Of a stretch of DNA of 64,000 bases, positions 35,606 through 45,088 are shown piece after piece. Source of the stretch: Mesosutterella multiformis (lineage in GTDB: Bacteria > Pseudomonadota > Gammaproteobacteria > Burkholderiales > Burkholderiaceae_F). Location: the NCBI RefSeq assembly GCF_003402575.1, contig NZ_BGZJ01000001.1:124001-188000 (forward strand), given 5' to 3'. The notes under the pieces are model-generated. The model was given only the letters and a program-made list of their open reading frames with translations, ran no database searches and was not told where the DNA came from. Position 1 is the stretch's first letter, and every line of letters begins with the position of its first letter. The position numbers and the translations under genes are program-made.

Positions 35606-35678
35606 TTCGAACTCACGGAAGTTTTGAAGCTTCGTCGGTTTTCAAGACCGATGCATTAAACCGCTCTGCCACCCTTCC
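35589..35678 (-). tRNA. tRNA-Ser(UGA)
   Basis: 90-nt class II tRNA on the minus strand. Acceptor GGAAGGG pairs with CCCTTCC and the gene encodes the GCCA end. The anticodon stem/loop is TCGGT-CTTGAAA-ACCGA with anticodon TGA. A long variable arm (CGAAGCTTC...) follows, and the T-arm is GTGAG-TTCGAAT-CTCAC. It is intact and is the integration target of element 1. Confidence 0.97.
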
Positions 35679-35751
35679 ATTGACGATGGATTTCGAATTC
35701 TACCGTCAGAGGGGGATAAAGGCAAATGCCCTGCTCCCCCTTTGCGAAGAA

Positions 35752-37017
35752 TCAGACCTCGCTCGGGCCGTTCTCAAGATTAAAGGCGTGATGCAGCACG
35801 CGGACCGCGAGTTCCGTGTACTTTTCATCCACCACGAGGCTCACCTTGATTTCGGAGGTGCTGATCATCATGATGTTGATGCCCTCTTCCGACAGCGCCT
35901 TGAACATGCGGGAAGCCACACCGGAGTGGGAGCGCATGCCGATGCCGACCACCGAAATCTTGGCGATGTGATCGTTCGTCTCGACGGGGCCGCCGCCGAC
36001 AACCGGGATCACCTTCTTATTCAGCACTTCAAGCGTGTTCTCCAGGTCACCGCGCGGAACCGTGAAAGTAAAGTCCGTCTTTCCTTCAACGCTCACGTTC
36101 TGGACAATCATGTCCACTTCGATATTCGCTTCAGCGATCGGTCCCAGAATGTTCGACGCGACGCCGGGCATGTCCGGAACGTTATGCAGCGTAACCTTGG
36201 CATCGCTGCGGGAAGCGGCAATGCCGGACACGAGAGCTTTTTCCATCATTTTGGGATCATCCTCATAGGTAATCAGGGTGCCGGAGACGGCCTCGACTTC
36301 GACCGGCAGATCCGGATCTGTGAGGCTGGAAAGGACTCGGCAGGGAACCTTGAACTTGCCCGCGAATTCAACGGAGCGGATCTGCAGCACCTTGGAACCG
36401 GCGCTCGCGAGTTCAAGCATCTCCTCAAAAGAAATACTGTTCAGACGCTTTGCTTCCGGCACAATGCGGGGGTCGGTCGTATAAACGCCATCCACATCCG
36501 TAAAGATCAGGCACTCGTCAGCGTGAAGCGCTGCCGCGATCGCGACAGCGGACGTGTCCGAACCGCCGCGGCCAAGCGTCGTAATGTTGCCTTCGGGGTC
36601 CACACCCTGGAAACCTGCCACCACAACCACGCGGCCGCGCTTCAGCTCCTCACGGATTCTGAAATCATCGATCGTATCGATGCGGGCCTTCATATAGGAG
36701 TTATCGGTGTGAACAGCAACCTGCCATCCGGTCAGGCTCACCGCGTCGACCCCGATATCTTTCAGCGCCATCGCGAGGAGGCCGATAGACACCTGCTCAC
36801 CGGTTGTCGCGATGACATCAAGTTCGCGGGGATCCGGGCGGGGCGACACTTCCTTAGCTAGGGCCAGAAGGCGGTTGGTCTCGCCGCTCATCGCGGAGAC
36901 AATGACCACCACCTGGTGGCCTGCCTGGCGCCACTTAGCGACACGGCGGGCGACATTGCGAATGCGCTCGGGAGAGCCCATCGAAGTGCCGCCGTACTTG
37001 TGAACAATCAGAGACAT
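35752..37017 (-). CDS. lysC: Aspartate kinase
   Basis: Phosphorylates aspartate, the first step to lysine, threonine, methionine and diaminopimelate. The 421-aa single-function form starts MSLIVHKYGGTSMGSPERI, with GRGGSDTSAVAIAAAL near residue 150, FTDVDGVYTTDPR near 172 and two ACT domains in the last 160 residues (QNVSVEGKTDFTFTVPR; HSGVASRMFKALSEEGINI) for feedback control. I use the ATG at 37017 because the family begins there; a 20-residue upstream extension is unlikely. No lysine riboswitch was recognised in the 37018-37193 gap. Confidence 0.96.
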   Translation of the reverse strand: MSLIVHKYGGTSMGSPERIRNVARRVAKWRQAGHQVVVIVSAMSGETNRLLALAKEVSPRPDPRELDVIATTGEQVSIGLLAMALKDIGVDAVSLTGWQVAVHTDNSYMKARIDTIDDFRIREELKRGRVVVVAGFQGVDPEGNITTLGRGGSDTSAVAIAAALHADECLIFTDVDGVYTTDPRIVPEAKRLNSISFEEMLELASAGSKVLQIRSVEFAGKFKVPCRVLSSLTDPDLPVEVEAVSGTLITYEDDPKMMEKALVSGIAASRSDAKVTLHNVPDMPGVASNILGPIAEANIEVDMIVQNVSVEGKTDFTFTVPRGDLENTLEVLNKKVIPVVGGGPVETNDHIAKISVVGIGMRSHSGVASRMFKALSEEGINIMMISTSEIKVSLVVDEKYTELAVRVLHHAFNLENGPSEV

Positions 37018-37193
37018 GGTTTGTTTCTCAGTGGGACATAAATTAAGGTCCCGAAAGAGGAAAGCGGGAACATTCACCCGCCTCCGGTTTCGGGAAGCGT
37101 ATTAAGAAAGATAGCCCAGAGAACCCTCTGCCGGGTATAAAACTTTCACTGATCCCCTGAATGCAGTAGGGAAAGTTATTTACTTTTCCTGGA

Positions 37194-38690
37194 CTATATG
37201 CCAAAGAGCGGTTTATCCGGCTCCCAGGAGACGACCCAGCGGTCCGGAGATGTGCGTCCGGAGCCGTCCGGATGCTCAAGCTTCCGGACTTCAGGGCCGA
37301 GCCCCGCCGCATAAATCAGATCCTCGCCGCACCAGAGAAGCGGGAGATCCCCCCGCTCAAAGGACGGAATACCGGCCGCCTGATAGAGATGCTTCAGATT
37401 GCGGCTCGGGCGAAGCCGGTAAAGCTTGATCTTCTCGCCGCCCCGTCTGGCCCGGACTTCAAGAGGGCCCGTCCGCAGCAGTTCCCCGGGAAACCCATCC
37501 TCGTCCGCTTCCGCGGGTCTGAAGGCGAGAACACCGCCCCAGGGGGCCAGTTCCACCTCGCGTTCGCCGTTCCAGACAAAAGAAACGGTTTTCGACGTAT
37601 CACGCACCGGTTTCGCGTAAGGATGAAGAACAATATCCGCACCCCAGCGGCGGATATCCCAGGCGCCGAGCCGGATCGTGAGCGCGGTGTCTGAGTGTGT
37701 CTGCTTCGCCTGACGGAGCGCCTCGATCAGCGTCGCGCGAGGGGGCGGCTCAATCCCGTAGGAGGAAATCCAGGCCCTGAGGCAGAGCGCCTGACGGGGC
37801 ACCGAGAGGTTGAGGAGAGAGGCGATCTTCAGCGCCCGGGGGCGGGTTTTATCCGTGCAGCGGGCAACGTCTTCCGCCGCCACCGAATGAAGCACGGTGC
37901 CCGCTTCCGTCACAAGTTCCACCGAGCGGCTCGCGGCCTTTCTGAATCCGGGCCGGGCCTTATCCAGCACCGGCAGCACTTCATGCCGGATCAGATTCCT
38001 GAGAAACGCCGTATCGTCGTTACTCTCATCATCCACCCAGGCGAGCTCCCGGGCCTTCGCCCAGGCTTCAATCCAGGCTCTCGGAATATCGAGCCAGGGC
38101 CGGGCAAGAAGCAATCCGTTTTCGCCGAACTCCCGCACAGCGGGCATGCCGGAGAGTCCATCGACCCCGGCCCCACGCATCCACTGAAGGAGGAAAGTTT
38201 CAAGCCTGTCATCCTGGTGATGCGCGGTGAGGATGACATCAAGTTTCAGCTCACGCGCGGCAGACGCGAGAGCCCGGTAGCGTTCTTCTCGGGCCGCCGC
38301 CTCAAGCCCCTTTCCCTTCCGGTCCACGCGGACCTGGTACGCCGAGAACGGAATGCGGCGGGCGTCGCAGAACGCCCGGCAGGTGGATTCCCAGGAGTCG
38401 GCATTTTCTGAAATGCCGTGATTCACGTGAAGGGCATAAAGGCCTTCGATCAGGCCGCCCCAGCGGCGGGACCGTGTCAGCCGGTGCGCGGCTTCAAGTA
38501 GCGCCATGGAGTCGCGGCCGCCTGAAAAAGCGATTCCGACTTGAAGCGGCCGCTCAAGAGGCTGAAGGATATCGTCAGAACGGCCCCGGATCGTGGCGCA
38601 GACCTGTTTCAGGCTTTCCGCCAGCGCTTCAAGAAGCTTTTCCTCAAGCGTCCGTACGCCGGGAACCGCGTTCTGTGCTTTTCGCTCCAT
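37194..38690 (-). CDS. tilS: tRNA(Ile)-lysidine synthetase
   Basis: Modifies C34 of the minor tRNA-Ile(CAU) to lysidine so that it reads AUA. The PP-loop motif reads FSGGRDSMALL near residue 58 (SGGxDS with Arg). HVNHGISENAD, then AREERYRAL and LTAHHQDDRLETFLLQ, are diagnostic for the N-terminal domain. The C-terminal part (LRPSRNLKHLYQAAGIPSFE) is the TilS tRNA-binding domain. GGAGCGAGG lies upstream. It is 34 nt after accA on the same strand, a frequent pairing in proteobacteria. Confidence 0.94.
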   Translation of the reverse strand: MERKAQNAVPGVRTLEEKLLEALAESLKQVCATIRGRSDDILQPLERPLQVGIAFSGGRDSMALLEAAHRLTRSRRWGGLIEGLYALHVNHGISENADSWESTCRAFCDARRIPFSAYQVRVDRKGKGLEAAAREERYRALASAARELKLDVILTAHHQDDRLETFLLQWMRGAGVDGLSGMPAVREFGENGLLLARPWLDIPRAWIEAWAKARELAWVDDESNDDTAFLRNLIRHEVLPVLDKARPGFRKAASRSVELVTEAGTVLHSVAAEDVARCTDKTRPRALKIASLLNLSVPRQALCLRAWISSYGIEPPPRATLIEALRQAKQTHSDTALTIRLGAWDIRRWGADIVLHPYAKPVRDTSKTVSFVWNGEREVELAPWGGVLAFRPAEADEDGFPGELLRTGPLEVRARRGGEKIKLYRLRPSRNLKHLYQAAGIPSFERGDLPLLWCGEDLIYAAGLGPEVRKLEHPDGSGRTSPDRWVVSWEPDKPLFGI

Positions 38691-38724
38691 CCTCGCTCCT
38701 TCCGCCCCTCACCGGGGGACGTGC

Positions 38725-39936
38725 TTAATTGGCCTCTTTCTTCTCCGCTGCTTCAGCCGATGCCGCGCCGGTCGCTTTCGCCGCGCGGGACTTCGCAGGC
38801 TTCGTTTCCTTGGTGTCCGCGGCTTCCTTCGCTTCAGGAGCCGCCGGAGCCGCGGTCTTTGCCGCGGCTTCGCGTTCCGCCTTCGCCTCAGCGATCTTCG
38901 CGGTCTTCGCGGCATCGCGGGCCGCGATCGCCTCGGCGCGGATCTTCTCCGCTTCGGCAGCTGTCACCGTCTCGTACTCGCCGTAACGCATGATGCGGTT
39001 CAGACGGCGGGCGATCAGCTTCTCAGGCGTAAAGCGGCGCAGATATTTCATCCGGTCCGTCAGATTCTTGCGGAGCGTCTTCGCCATCAGTTCCGGATCG
39101 CGGTGAGCGCCGCCCATCGGCTCCAGCACGATCTCATCGATCAGCTTCAGTTCCTTCAGGCGGTCAGCGGTCAGCGCGAGAGCGTTCGCGGCTTCAGAGG
39201 CGCGGCCCGCGTCCTTCCAGAGAATGGAGGCGCAGCCCTCAGGGCTGATCACGGAGTACGTCGAATACTGCAGCATCAGAACGGAGTCCGCCACGGCGAT
39301 CGCGAGCGCGCCGCCGGAACCGCCTTCACCGATGATCGTCGTGATAACCGGAACCGAGATATGCGTGAGCTCTACGAGATTCCGGCCGATCGCCTCGGAC
39401 TGCCCGTGCTTCTCAGCGTCAATGCCAGGGTAAGCGCCCGGGGTATCAACAAACGTGATGATCGGGAGACCGAACTTCTCGGCAAGCTTCATCAGGCGAA
39501 GCGCCTTCCGGTACCCTTCGGGGTTTGCCATGCCGAAGTTGCGGTACGTACGGCTCTTGATGTCACGGCCCTTCTGATGCCCGATCACCATCACGGGGTC
39601 ACCGCCAAGACGCGCGAGACCGCCGACAATCGCCGGATCATCACTGTAGCGGCGGTCGCCGTGCAGCTCATAGAAATCGGAGAACATCATCCGGATGTAG
39701 TCGAGCGTATACGGGCGGTTCGGGTGGCGGGCCACCTGGGAAATCTGCCACGGGGTCAGTTCCGCGTAGGTCTGCTTCAGAAGCTCGGCAGACTTCTGCT
39801 CGAGACGGTCGACCTCTTCACCGATATCCATTGACGGATCCGACTCCTGCATGGAGCGCAGTTCGTCAATCTTTTCGTCAAGAGCCTCAATGTCCTTTTC
39901 AAAGTCAAGGAAAGTTTTTTTCACGATTTCATCCAA
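38725..39936 (-). CDS. accA: Acetyl-CoA carboxylase carboxyltransferase subunit alpha
   Basis: Alpha subunit of the carboxyltransferase that makes malonyl-CoA for fatty acid synthesis. The first ~320 residues are canonical: [59 protein letters not shown] and [19 protein letters not shown]. Unusually, about 80 residues of an Ala/Lys/Glu-rich tail follow ([20 protein letters not shown] and beyond), giving 403 aa against the usual ~320. The tail is in frame with no sign of a missed stop. It is upstream of tilS in an apparent operon. Confidence 0.95.
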   Translation of the reverse strand: MDEIVKKTFLDFEKDIEALDEKIDELRSMQESDPSMDIGEEVDRLEQKSAELLKQTYAELTPWQISQVARHPNRPYTLDYIRMMFSDFYELHGDRRYSDDPAIVGGLARLGGDPVMVIGHQKGRDIKSRTYRNFGMANPEGYRKALRLMKLAEKFGLPIITFVDTPGAYPGIDAEKHGQSEAIGRNLVELTHISVPVITTIIGEGGSGGALAIAVADSVLMLQYSTYSVISPEGCASILWKDAGRASEAANALALTADRLKELKLIDEIVLEPMGGAHRDPELMAKTLRKNLTDRMKYLRRFTPEKLIARRLNRIMRYGEYETVTAAEAEKIRAEAIAARDAAKTAKIAEAKAEREAAAKTAAPAAPEAKEAADTKETKPAKSRAAKATGAASAEAAEKKEAN

Positions 39937-40025
39937 TAGATAGCCGGCGGCCGGAAGCGCTGAGGCTCCCGGGACGCGGGCCTTGTCTTTCCGATATTCC
40001 CTGTAGTTTAGCGGCTATGGGCTGA

Positions 40026-40067
40026 AAAGAAAAAAGCGGGACCTCATCCGTACGGACGAAGCCCCGC
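40026..40067 (-). terminator. Rho-independent terminator of cysS
   Basis: On the minus strand, GCGGGGC ... GTCCCGC, with an internal TCCGTACGGA palindrome, is followed by CTTTTTTCTTTTC. It lies 39 nt after the cysS stop. Confidence 0.82.
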
Positions 40068-40106
40068 GTTACCCGGCGTCTTACTGAGACTCAGCCGGGA
40101 CTCTTT

Positions 40107-41525
40107 TTACGCTCTGCGCCAGACAGTGCCTTCCGCCTTGTCGAGCAGCGTAATGCCCTTCGCGAGCAGCTCGTCCCGGATCTCATCCGCGCGGGCAAAG
40201 TTCCTCGCTTTCTTCGCGGCCGCGCGCTCATCGATGAGGCGGCGGATCTCCGCCTCATCAAGCCCTTCGGTCGCTCCCTTCAGGAACACCGCCGGATCCT
40301 TCTGCAGGATATTCAGCACAGCGCCGAGCCCCTTCAGCTGCCGCACGAGAGCCGGATCCCCGGTACGGTTCACTTCGGTCGCGAGACTGAAGAGCTGCGC
40401 CACCGCGACCGGCGTATTGAAGTCATCATCCATCGCGTCCGCGAACGCCGCGGCATTCGGCTCATTCCAGTCGAGCGGCTTCCCATCACCCTCGCGCCCC
40501 TGGAGTGCCTCATAAAGCCTCGTGAGTCCCTTATGGGCGTCGACGATCAGGTCCGGGTTAAAGGAGATCGGGCTCCGGTACTGCGTCCGGAGAAGGAAGA
40601 AGCGAAGCACCTCAGCGCCGTTTCCAGCCCCGAACTGCTCATCGGTTTCCTTCAGCGCGTCGCGGATCGTCCAGAAATTGTGGAGCGACTTGCTCATCTT
40701 TTCTTCTGTGCCGTCCGCGGAACGGACGCGAAGCGGACCAGAGTGCATCCAGTAGTTCGCGAACTTCTTTCCGTTCGCCGCTTCGCTCTGCGCCACTTCG
40801 TTCTCGTGATGCGGGAAGATGAGGTCAGGACCGCCGCCATGAATATCGAAATTTTCCCCGAGATAGTGGCAGCTCATGGCTGAGCACTCGATATGCCAGC
40901 CCGGACGGCCGGCACCCCAGCGGCTTTCCCACTGCGGCTCACCCGGCTTCGCTTTCTTCCAGAGCACAAAGTCGAGAGGATCACGCTTCCCTTCCGCGAC
41001 ATCAATACGCGCGCCGGACTGCAGATCATCGATGCTCTTTCCGGAAAGCTTCCCGTAGGCCGGGAACTTACGGACCGCGTAATCCACGTCTCCGTCGCCG
41101 CCGACATAGGCGTAGCCCTTATCGACGAGTTTTCCGATGATGCCAAGCATCTGCGGAATGAAATCCGTCGCGTGAGGCTCATAGGTCGGGGGAAGGCAGC
41201 CGAGAGACTCCATATCTTCCTGCATCGCCTTCGTATAGAAATCCGTCAGTTCTTTTGTCGAAATGCCTTTCTCGGCCGCGCGGCGGATGATCTTGTCATC
41301 CACATCCGTGACATTCCGGACAAAGGTGACCTCGTTTCCCCGCTCCATCAGCCAGCGGCGGATCACGTCAAACGCCACAAAGGTGCGGCCGTGCCCGATG
41401 TGGCAGTAGTCATAGACCGTCACCCCGCAGACATACATCCCCACCTTTCCCTCTTTGATGGGTTTGAAGGTTTCCTTTTTGCGGCTCATTGTGGAGTAAA
41501 GCGTCAGAGGTTTCGTGATAGTCAT
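40107..41525 (-). CDS. cysS: Cysteinyl-tRNA synthetase
   Basis: Class I aminoacyl-tRNA synthetase charging tRNA-Cys, 472 aa. The HIGH motif is in CHIGHGRTFVAFD near residue 42 and KMSKS is in EKMSKSLHNFW near residue 275. The zinc site is visible in MYVCGVTVYDY (Cys) and WHIECSAMSCHYLG with downstream HHENE. The C-terminal IDERAAAKKARNFARADEIR is the family end domain. Monocistronic, with its own terminator. Confidence 0.97.
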   Translation of the reverse strand: MTITKPLTLYSTMSRKKETFKPIKEGKVGMYVCGVTVYDYCHIGHGRTFVAFDVIRRWLMERGNEVTFVRNVTDVDDKIIRRAAEKGISTKELTDFYTKAMQEDMESLGCLPPTYEPHATDFIPQMLGIIGKLVDKGYAYVGGDGDVDYAVRKFPAYGKLSGKSIDDLQSGARIDVAEGKRDPLDFVLWKKAKPGEPQWESRWGAGRPGWHIECSAMSCHYLGENFDIHGGGPDLIFPHHENEVAQSEAANGKKFANYWMHSGPLRVRSADGTEEKMSKSLHNFWTIRDALKETDEQFGAGNGAEVLRFFLLRTQYRSPISFNPDLIVDAHKGLTRLYEALQGREGDGKPLDWNEPNAAAFADAMDDDFNTPVAVAQLFSLATEVNRTGDPALVRQLKGLGAVLNILQKDPAVFLKGATEGLDEAEIRRLIDERAAAKKARNFARADEIRDELLAKGITLLDKAEGTVWRRA

Positions 41526-41743
41526 ATGGGCAGTGCCCCTCCAGGACAGAATTGGCTCTCGGATCGGAAAGCCGCGGACGCGGACCGCGGGACCTCTCTT
41601 CCCGCGGTTCCGGTGCTTTCCCTTTCGAGCGGTTAAAATCGTGGGAAAAGTATAGCCGTTCAGAATCGCCCTCAGCGGACAGCGGTCCCGGTTTTGCCCG
41701 GCCGCTTTGCGGCTTTTCTCATTTTTTCTAGGTCTGATACCTC

Positions 41744-42673
41744 ATGCTGAAGCACACTTTCAGAAGCGCGGCGCTTGCCCTCTTCATTAGCCTCGCGGCC
41801 GTTCCGGCTTTTTCACAGACGGTCCTTTACCCGATTCCCGAGCAGCAGAAGGCTCCGGAGACTGAGCAGGACTATCCGATCTTCGTGAACCGGATGATCG
41901 CGGACGGAAACTACACGAAGGCGCTCCAGTACGCGGATGAGGGCCTCGCCAAAAATAAGCGGAATGTCGCCCTGATGTTTAAGCGCGCGACGATTCTCGA
42001 GCACCTGGGACGGCGGGATGAAGCGATGGCAGCCTATCAGCAGCTGATCAACGCCTACCCCGAGATTCCGGAGCCTTATAACAACCTCGCCATCTTGACG
42101 GCTGACGGCGGCAAGGGCGATATCGATCACGCGATTGAGCTCCTTGACCGGGCGATCACCGCGAACCCGAACTTCGCGACGGCACACGAAAATCTGGGAG
42201 ACCTTTACGCGCTGAAGGCTCTGCAGAATTACCGTCTTGGGATGCCGGCGAACACTCCCGCAAACCGCGACGCCCGCCGCCGCGTAAGTGAAAAAATCGC
42301 GATGCTGCAGATAGCGACCGGGAACGACCCGGACCCGGATCTGCTGAAGCAGCCGGGGGCGGAAAAGATTCCGGCGCTTCAGGAAAAGCCCGCGGCGAAA
42401 GCGGACCCAATTGAAGCGAAGCGGAGCGCCGCCGCGGCTGCCGTGCTGAAGAACCGCGCGGCACAGAGAACCGCTCCGGCCAAAGCGGCCTCCAACGCGG
42501 TGACCACGACCACTGGCGGCATCACGGAAACGGTTCAGAAAATCGCGGCTCCCGCGGCTGCCTCCCCGGCACAGGCTTCAGCACCGCAGCCTGGCAGCTA
42601 CAGCGCGAAGGAAAACGGTACCGGGAGCACCACGAAGAGCACGCTCTTCAAGCCGCTTCCCGAACTGAACTGA
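41744..42673 (+). CDS. Exported tetratricopeptide-repeat protein
   Basis: 309-aa protein with a signal peptide (MLKHTFRSAALALFISLAAV, cleavage near AFSQ). TPR motifs lie at residues ~45-180 (GNYTKALQYADEGLAKNKRN, GRRDEAMAAYQQLINAYPEI, NPNFATAHENLGDLYALKAL). The last ~110 residues are a low-complexity Ala/Pro/Lys-rich tail. It is likely a periplasmic scaffold. It precedes ppiB and lpxH on the same strand. In related bacteria a TPR gene stands between cysS and peptidyl-prolyl isomerase genes, so the order is conserved, from memory. Confidence 0.8.
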   Translation: MLKHTFRSAALALFISLAAVPAFSQTVLYPIPEQQKAPETEQDYPIFVNRMIADGNYTKALQYADEGLAKNKRNVALMFKRATILEHLGRRDEAMAAYQQLINAYPEIPEPYNNLAILTADGGKGDIDHAIELLDRAITANPNFATAHENLGDLYALKALQNYRLGMPANTPANRDARRRVSEKIAMLQIATGNDPDPDLLKQPGAEKIPALQEKPAAKADPIEAKRSAAAAAVLKNRAAQRTAPAKAASNAVTTTTGGITETVQKIAAPAAASPAQASAPQPGSYSAKENGTGSTTKSTLFKPLPELN

Positions 42674-42804
42674 GACTCAACACACCGGGCATGAACCGCT
42701 ACAATGGGATGCCTCTCAGGCGGGAGTCCGAACCGGCTCTTTTTTCCGGTTTCTTCCCCCGCTGAGCCACTTAATTACCAGTTACCAGCAAGAGGACTGA
42801 CAGC

Positions 42805-43287
42805 ATGATTCGTCTTACGACCAACCAGGGCACGATTGAACTTGAGCTCGACAGCGAAAAAGCTCCGATCACCGCGAAGAACTTCGAACGCTATGTCACC
42901 GAAGGGTTCTACGACGGCACCATCTTCCACCGCGTCATCAAGGGCTTCATGATCCAGGGCGGCGGCTTCACGGCCGGCATGAGCGAGAAGCAGACTCACG
43001 ATCCGATCGTGAACGAGGCGAAGAACGGCCTGAAGAACGACAAGTACACGATCGCGATGGCCCGCACGAGTGACCCGGACTCCGCTACCGCCCAGTTCTT
43101 CATCAATGTTGCCAATAACGATTTCCTCAACTACAACCCGGGCAATCCGGGGTATGCTGTTTTCGGCCGTGTGACGAAGGGCACCGAGGTGGTGGACGCC
43201 ATCGCCAAGGTCCGCACCGGACGCCGCGGCTGGTACGACGATGTGCCGCTTGAAGACATCGTCATCCTCAAGGCCGAAGCGCTGTAA
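42805..43287 (+). CDS. ppiB: Cyclophilin-type peptidyl-prolyl cis-trans isomerase
   Basis: 160-aa cytoplasmic cyclophilin that speeds proline isomerisation during folding. Active-site landmarks are [19 protein letters not shown] (catalytic Arg) near residue 38, then [20 protein letters not shown] and [17 protein letters not shown]. There is no signal peptide, which points to the PpiB rather than the PpiA type. A GC-rich hairpin without a T-run follows, then lpxH 66 nt downstream, so both may be co-transcribed. Confidence 0.94.
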   Translation: MIRLTTNQGTIELELDSEKAPITAKNFERYVTEGFYDGTIFHRVIKGFMIQGGGFTAGMSEKQTHDPIVNEAKNGLKNDKYTIAMARTSDPDSATAQFFINVANNDFLNYNPGNPGYAVFGRVTKGTEVVDAIAKVRTGRRGWYDDVPLEDIVILKAEAL

Positions 43288-43353
43288 CAAGGCCTCCGGG
43301 CGCAGCCTGCGCCCGGGGAACGGACCTGCAAAGGAAAAGGAATCGCTTGAGAA

Positions 43354-44130
43354 ATGGCTGAAATGATTGCGCCGGCTCTTGCCGGCACCAAAGAAATAGC
43401 TCCGCTTGAAAATCCGGTTTTCATCTCGGACCTGCATCTCGCTCCGGAGCACGATAAGACGCTGATGCAGTTCTTCCGCTTCATGAAGACGCAGGTGCCT
43501 TACTACAGCGAGCTCGTGATTCTCGGCGACCTTTTCGATTTCTGGCTCGGTGACGACACCATTTCGTCCGCGGAGTCCGTAGTCAAGGCGCTCGCCTACG
43601 CCTCCTCCATCGGGAAGCGCGTTCTGATTGCCCAGGGGAACCGTGATGTGATGCTCGGCCGCGACTTTGCCGCGGCCTGCGGCGCCACGCTTCTCGCGCC
43701 TGAAGTCGCGGTGAAGTGCATTGGAAAAACCATTCTTCTCTCGCATGGCGATGAGTGGTGCACGAAGGACGAGGAGTATCAGAAGTTCCGCGCGATGACC
43801 CGCGACCCGCAGTGGCAGCTCTCCGCCCTCAGCCTTCCGGTTGAGAAGCGTATTGAGCTTGCCCGCCAGGCGCGCGCTCAGTCCGAAACCACAAAGGGCA
43901 GCAAATCCGCCGCCATCATGGATGTGGTGGATGTGGATGTCTACAAGGCCGCCAAAGCGCATAACGCGGATATCGTGATTCATGGTCACACGCATAAGCC
44001 GGCGAGCCACGAACTCGCGGATATCGAGCGCTGGGTGATTCCTGACTGGGATCTCGATTCCGGCGAAGGAAAAGATCACTGGGGCTATATCCGCACGGTG
44101 AACGGTCAGCGCCTGCAGATCATCATGTAA
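43354..44130 (+). CDS. lpxH: UDP-2,3-diacylglucosamine diphosphatase
   Basis: Hydrolyses UDP-2,3-diacylglucosamine to lipid X and UMP in lipid A synthesis, at the inner membrane face. Metallophosphoesterase motifs are all present: FISDLHL near residue 28, ILGDLFDFWLGDD near 61, QGNRD near 95, LLSHGDEWC near 130 and VIHGHTHKP near 210. The N terminus is ~20 residues longer than enterobacterial LpxH. It shows that this organism makes lipid A and is Gram-negative. A terminator follows. Confidence 0.93.
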   Translation: MAEMIAPALAGTKEIAPLENPVFISDLHLAPEHDKTLMQFFRFMKTQVPYYSELVILGDLFDFWLGDDTISSAESVVKALAYASSIGKRVLIAQGNRDVMLGRDFAAACGATLLAPEVAVKCIGKTILLSHGDEWCTKDEEYQKFRAMTRDPQWQLSALSLPVEKRIELARQARAQSETTKGSKSAAIMDVVDVDVYKAAKAHNADIVIHGHTHKPASHELADIERWVIPDWDLDSGEGKDHWGYIRTVNGQRLQIIM

Positions 44131-44152
44131 GCTGCGCGCTGCCCGCGCTATT

Positions 44153-44198
44153 GAAGGAGAAGATTCCGCGCCTCACGGCCGGATCTCCTCCTTTTTTT
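44153..44198 (+). terminator. Rho-independent terminator of the ppiB-lpxH unit
   Basis: An imperfect stem (GGAGAAGATTCCG with CGGCCGGATCTCCTCC) is followed by seven T residues. Confidence 0.8.
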
Positions 44199-44256
44199 GT
44201 GTCCGCGTTATTCTTAGATTCAGCCGGAATCCGCTCTTACTCCTGAAGGAGACTCT

Positions 44257-44991
44257 ATGTCTGCGACACCTAACCCCATGACCGATACGCTTCGCGCCCA
44301 CACCTCAGTCCGGGCTTTTACTGATGAACCGGTGAGCCAGGAAGATCTCGAAGCGATTTATGAATCCGCCCGCGCGGCAAGCTCCACCTGCTTTCTGCAG
44401 GTCACCACGGTTATCCGGATCACGGATAAGGAACTGAAGGCGAAGCTCGCGGAACTCGCCGGCAATCAGAAGCACATCATTGCGGCTCCTGAATTCTGGG
44501 TGTTCTGCGCGGATTATCACCGCGATCAGGTCCTCGTGCCGAAGGCGGATCTCGGCTGGACCGAGCAGCTGATTGTGGGCTGCGTGGATGCCGCGATTCA
44601 GGCTCAGAACGCCTTTGCCGCGCTTGAAGCTCTGGGGCTCGGCGGTGTTTACGCGGGCGGCATCCGGAATCACATTGAGGAAGTGGACCGTCTCCTTAAG
44701 CTTCCGCAGAACACCTTCCCGGTGGTCGGCCTCGCGTTCGGACACCCCGCTCATAAGAATGAACTGAAACCCCGGCTCCCCGCCTCCATCACGCTCTGCG
44801 AAAACGCCTATCAGGAACCGGATCCGGCGGAACTGAAAGCCTACGATGAGCAGATGAGGAACTATTACCAGCATCGCTCGTCCAACGCGAAAGACACCGC
44901 CTGGTCTGATGAGCTCGAAAGAATTCTGCTTCGCGAACGGCGTCCGTTTGTCCTCGATTTCCTGCAGAAGAAGGGATTCGCGGAAAAGTAA
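44257..44991 (+). CDS. NfsA-family NADPH-dependent nitroreductase/flavin reductase
   Basis: 244-aa FMN oxidoreductase. The N terminus (LRAHTSVRAFTDEPVSQEDL) and SARAASSTCFLQVTTVIRI carry FMN-binding residues. The middle (DAAIQAQNAFAALEALGLGG, VYAGGIRNHIEEV) and the GLAFGHP segment match oxygen-insensitive NfsA/FRP proteins. It may reduce nitro compounds or quinones; the true substrate is unknown. It stands alone between two terminators. Confidence 0.88.
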   Translation: MSATPNPMTDTLRAHTSVRAFTDEPVSQEDLEAIYESARAASSTCFLQVTTVIRITDKELKAKLAELAGNQKHIIAAPEFWVFCADYHRDQVLVPKADLGWTEQLIVGCVDAAIQAQNAFAALEALGLGGVYAGGIRNHIEEVDRLLKLPQNTFPVVGLAFGHPAHKNELKPRLPASITLCENAYQEPDPAELKAYDEQMRNYYQHRSSNAKDTAWSDELERILLRERRPFVLDFLQKKGFAEK

Positions 44992-45004
44992 GAGAATCCG
45001 CTCC

Positions 45005-45058
45005 CAAAAGAAAACCGGCATTTTCAAGGAGTCTCCCCGAAAAATGCCGGTTCTTTTT
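45005..45058. terminator. Bidirectional terminator between the nitroreductase gene and cysE
   Basis: A twelve-base stem, AACCGGCATTTT / AAAATGCCGGTT, has an A-rich left flank and a CTTTTTTA right flank, so it serves both convergent genes. Confidence 0.85.
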
Positions 45059-45088
45059 TATGAAGCAGATCAGTCCGCCGAATGGACT

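Noticed and set aside
37018-37193. Lysine riboswitch upstream of lysC
   Set aside because: The gap is short and no lysine-aptamer-like helices or terminator/antiterminator pair were seen.
38593-39834. A 413-codon plus-strand frame over accA
   Set aside because: It is the shadow of accA, which has clear carboxyltransferase motifs. The antisense product is low complexity.
42775-44079. A 434-codon minus-strand frame over ppiB and lpxH
   Set aside because: Both plus-strand genes show full family motifs. The antisense frame has none.
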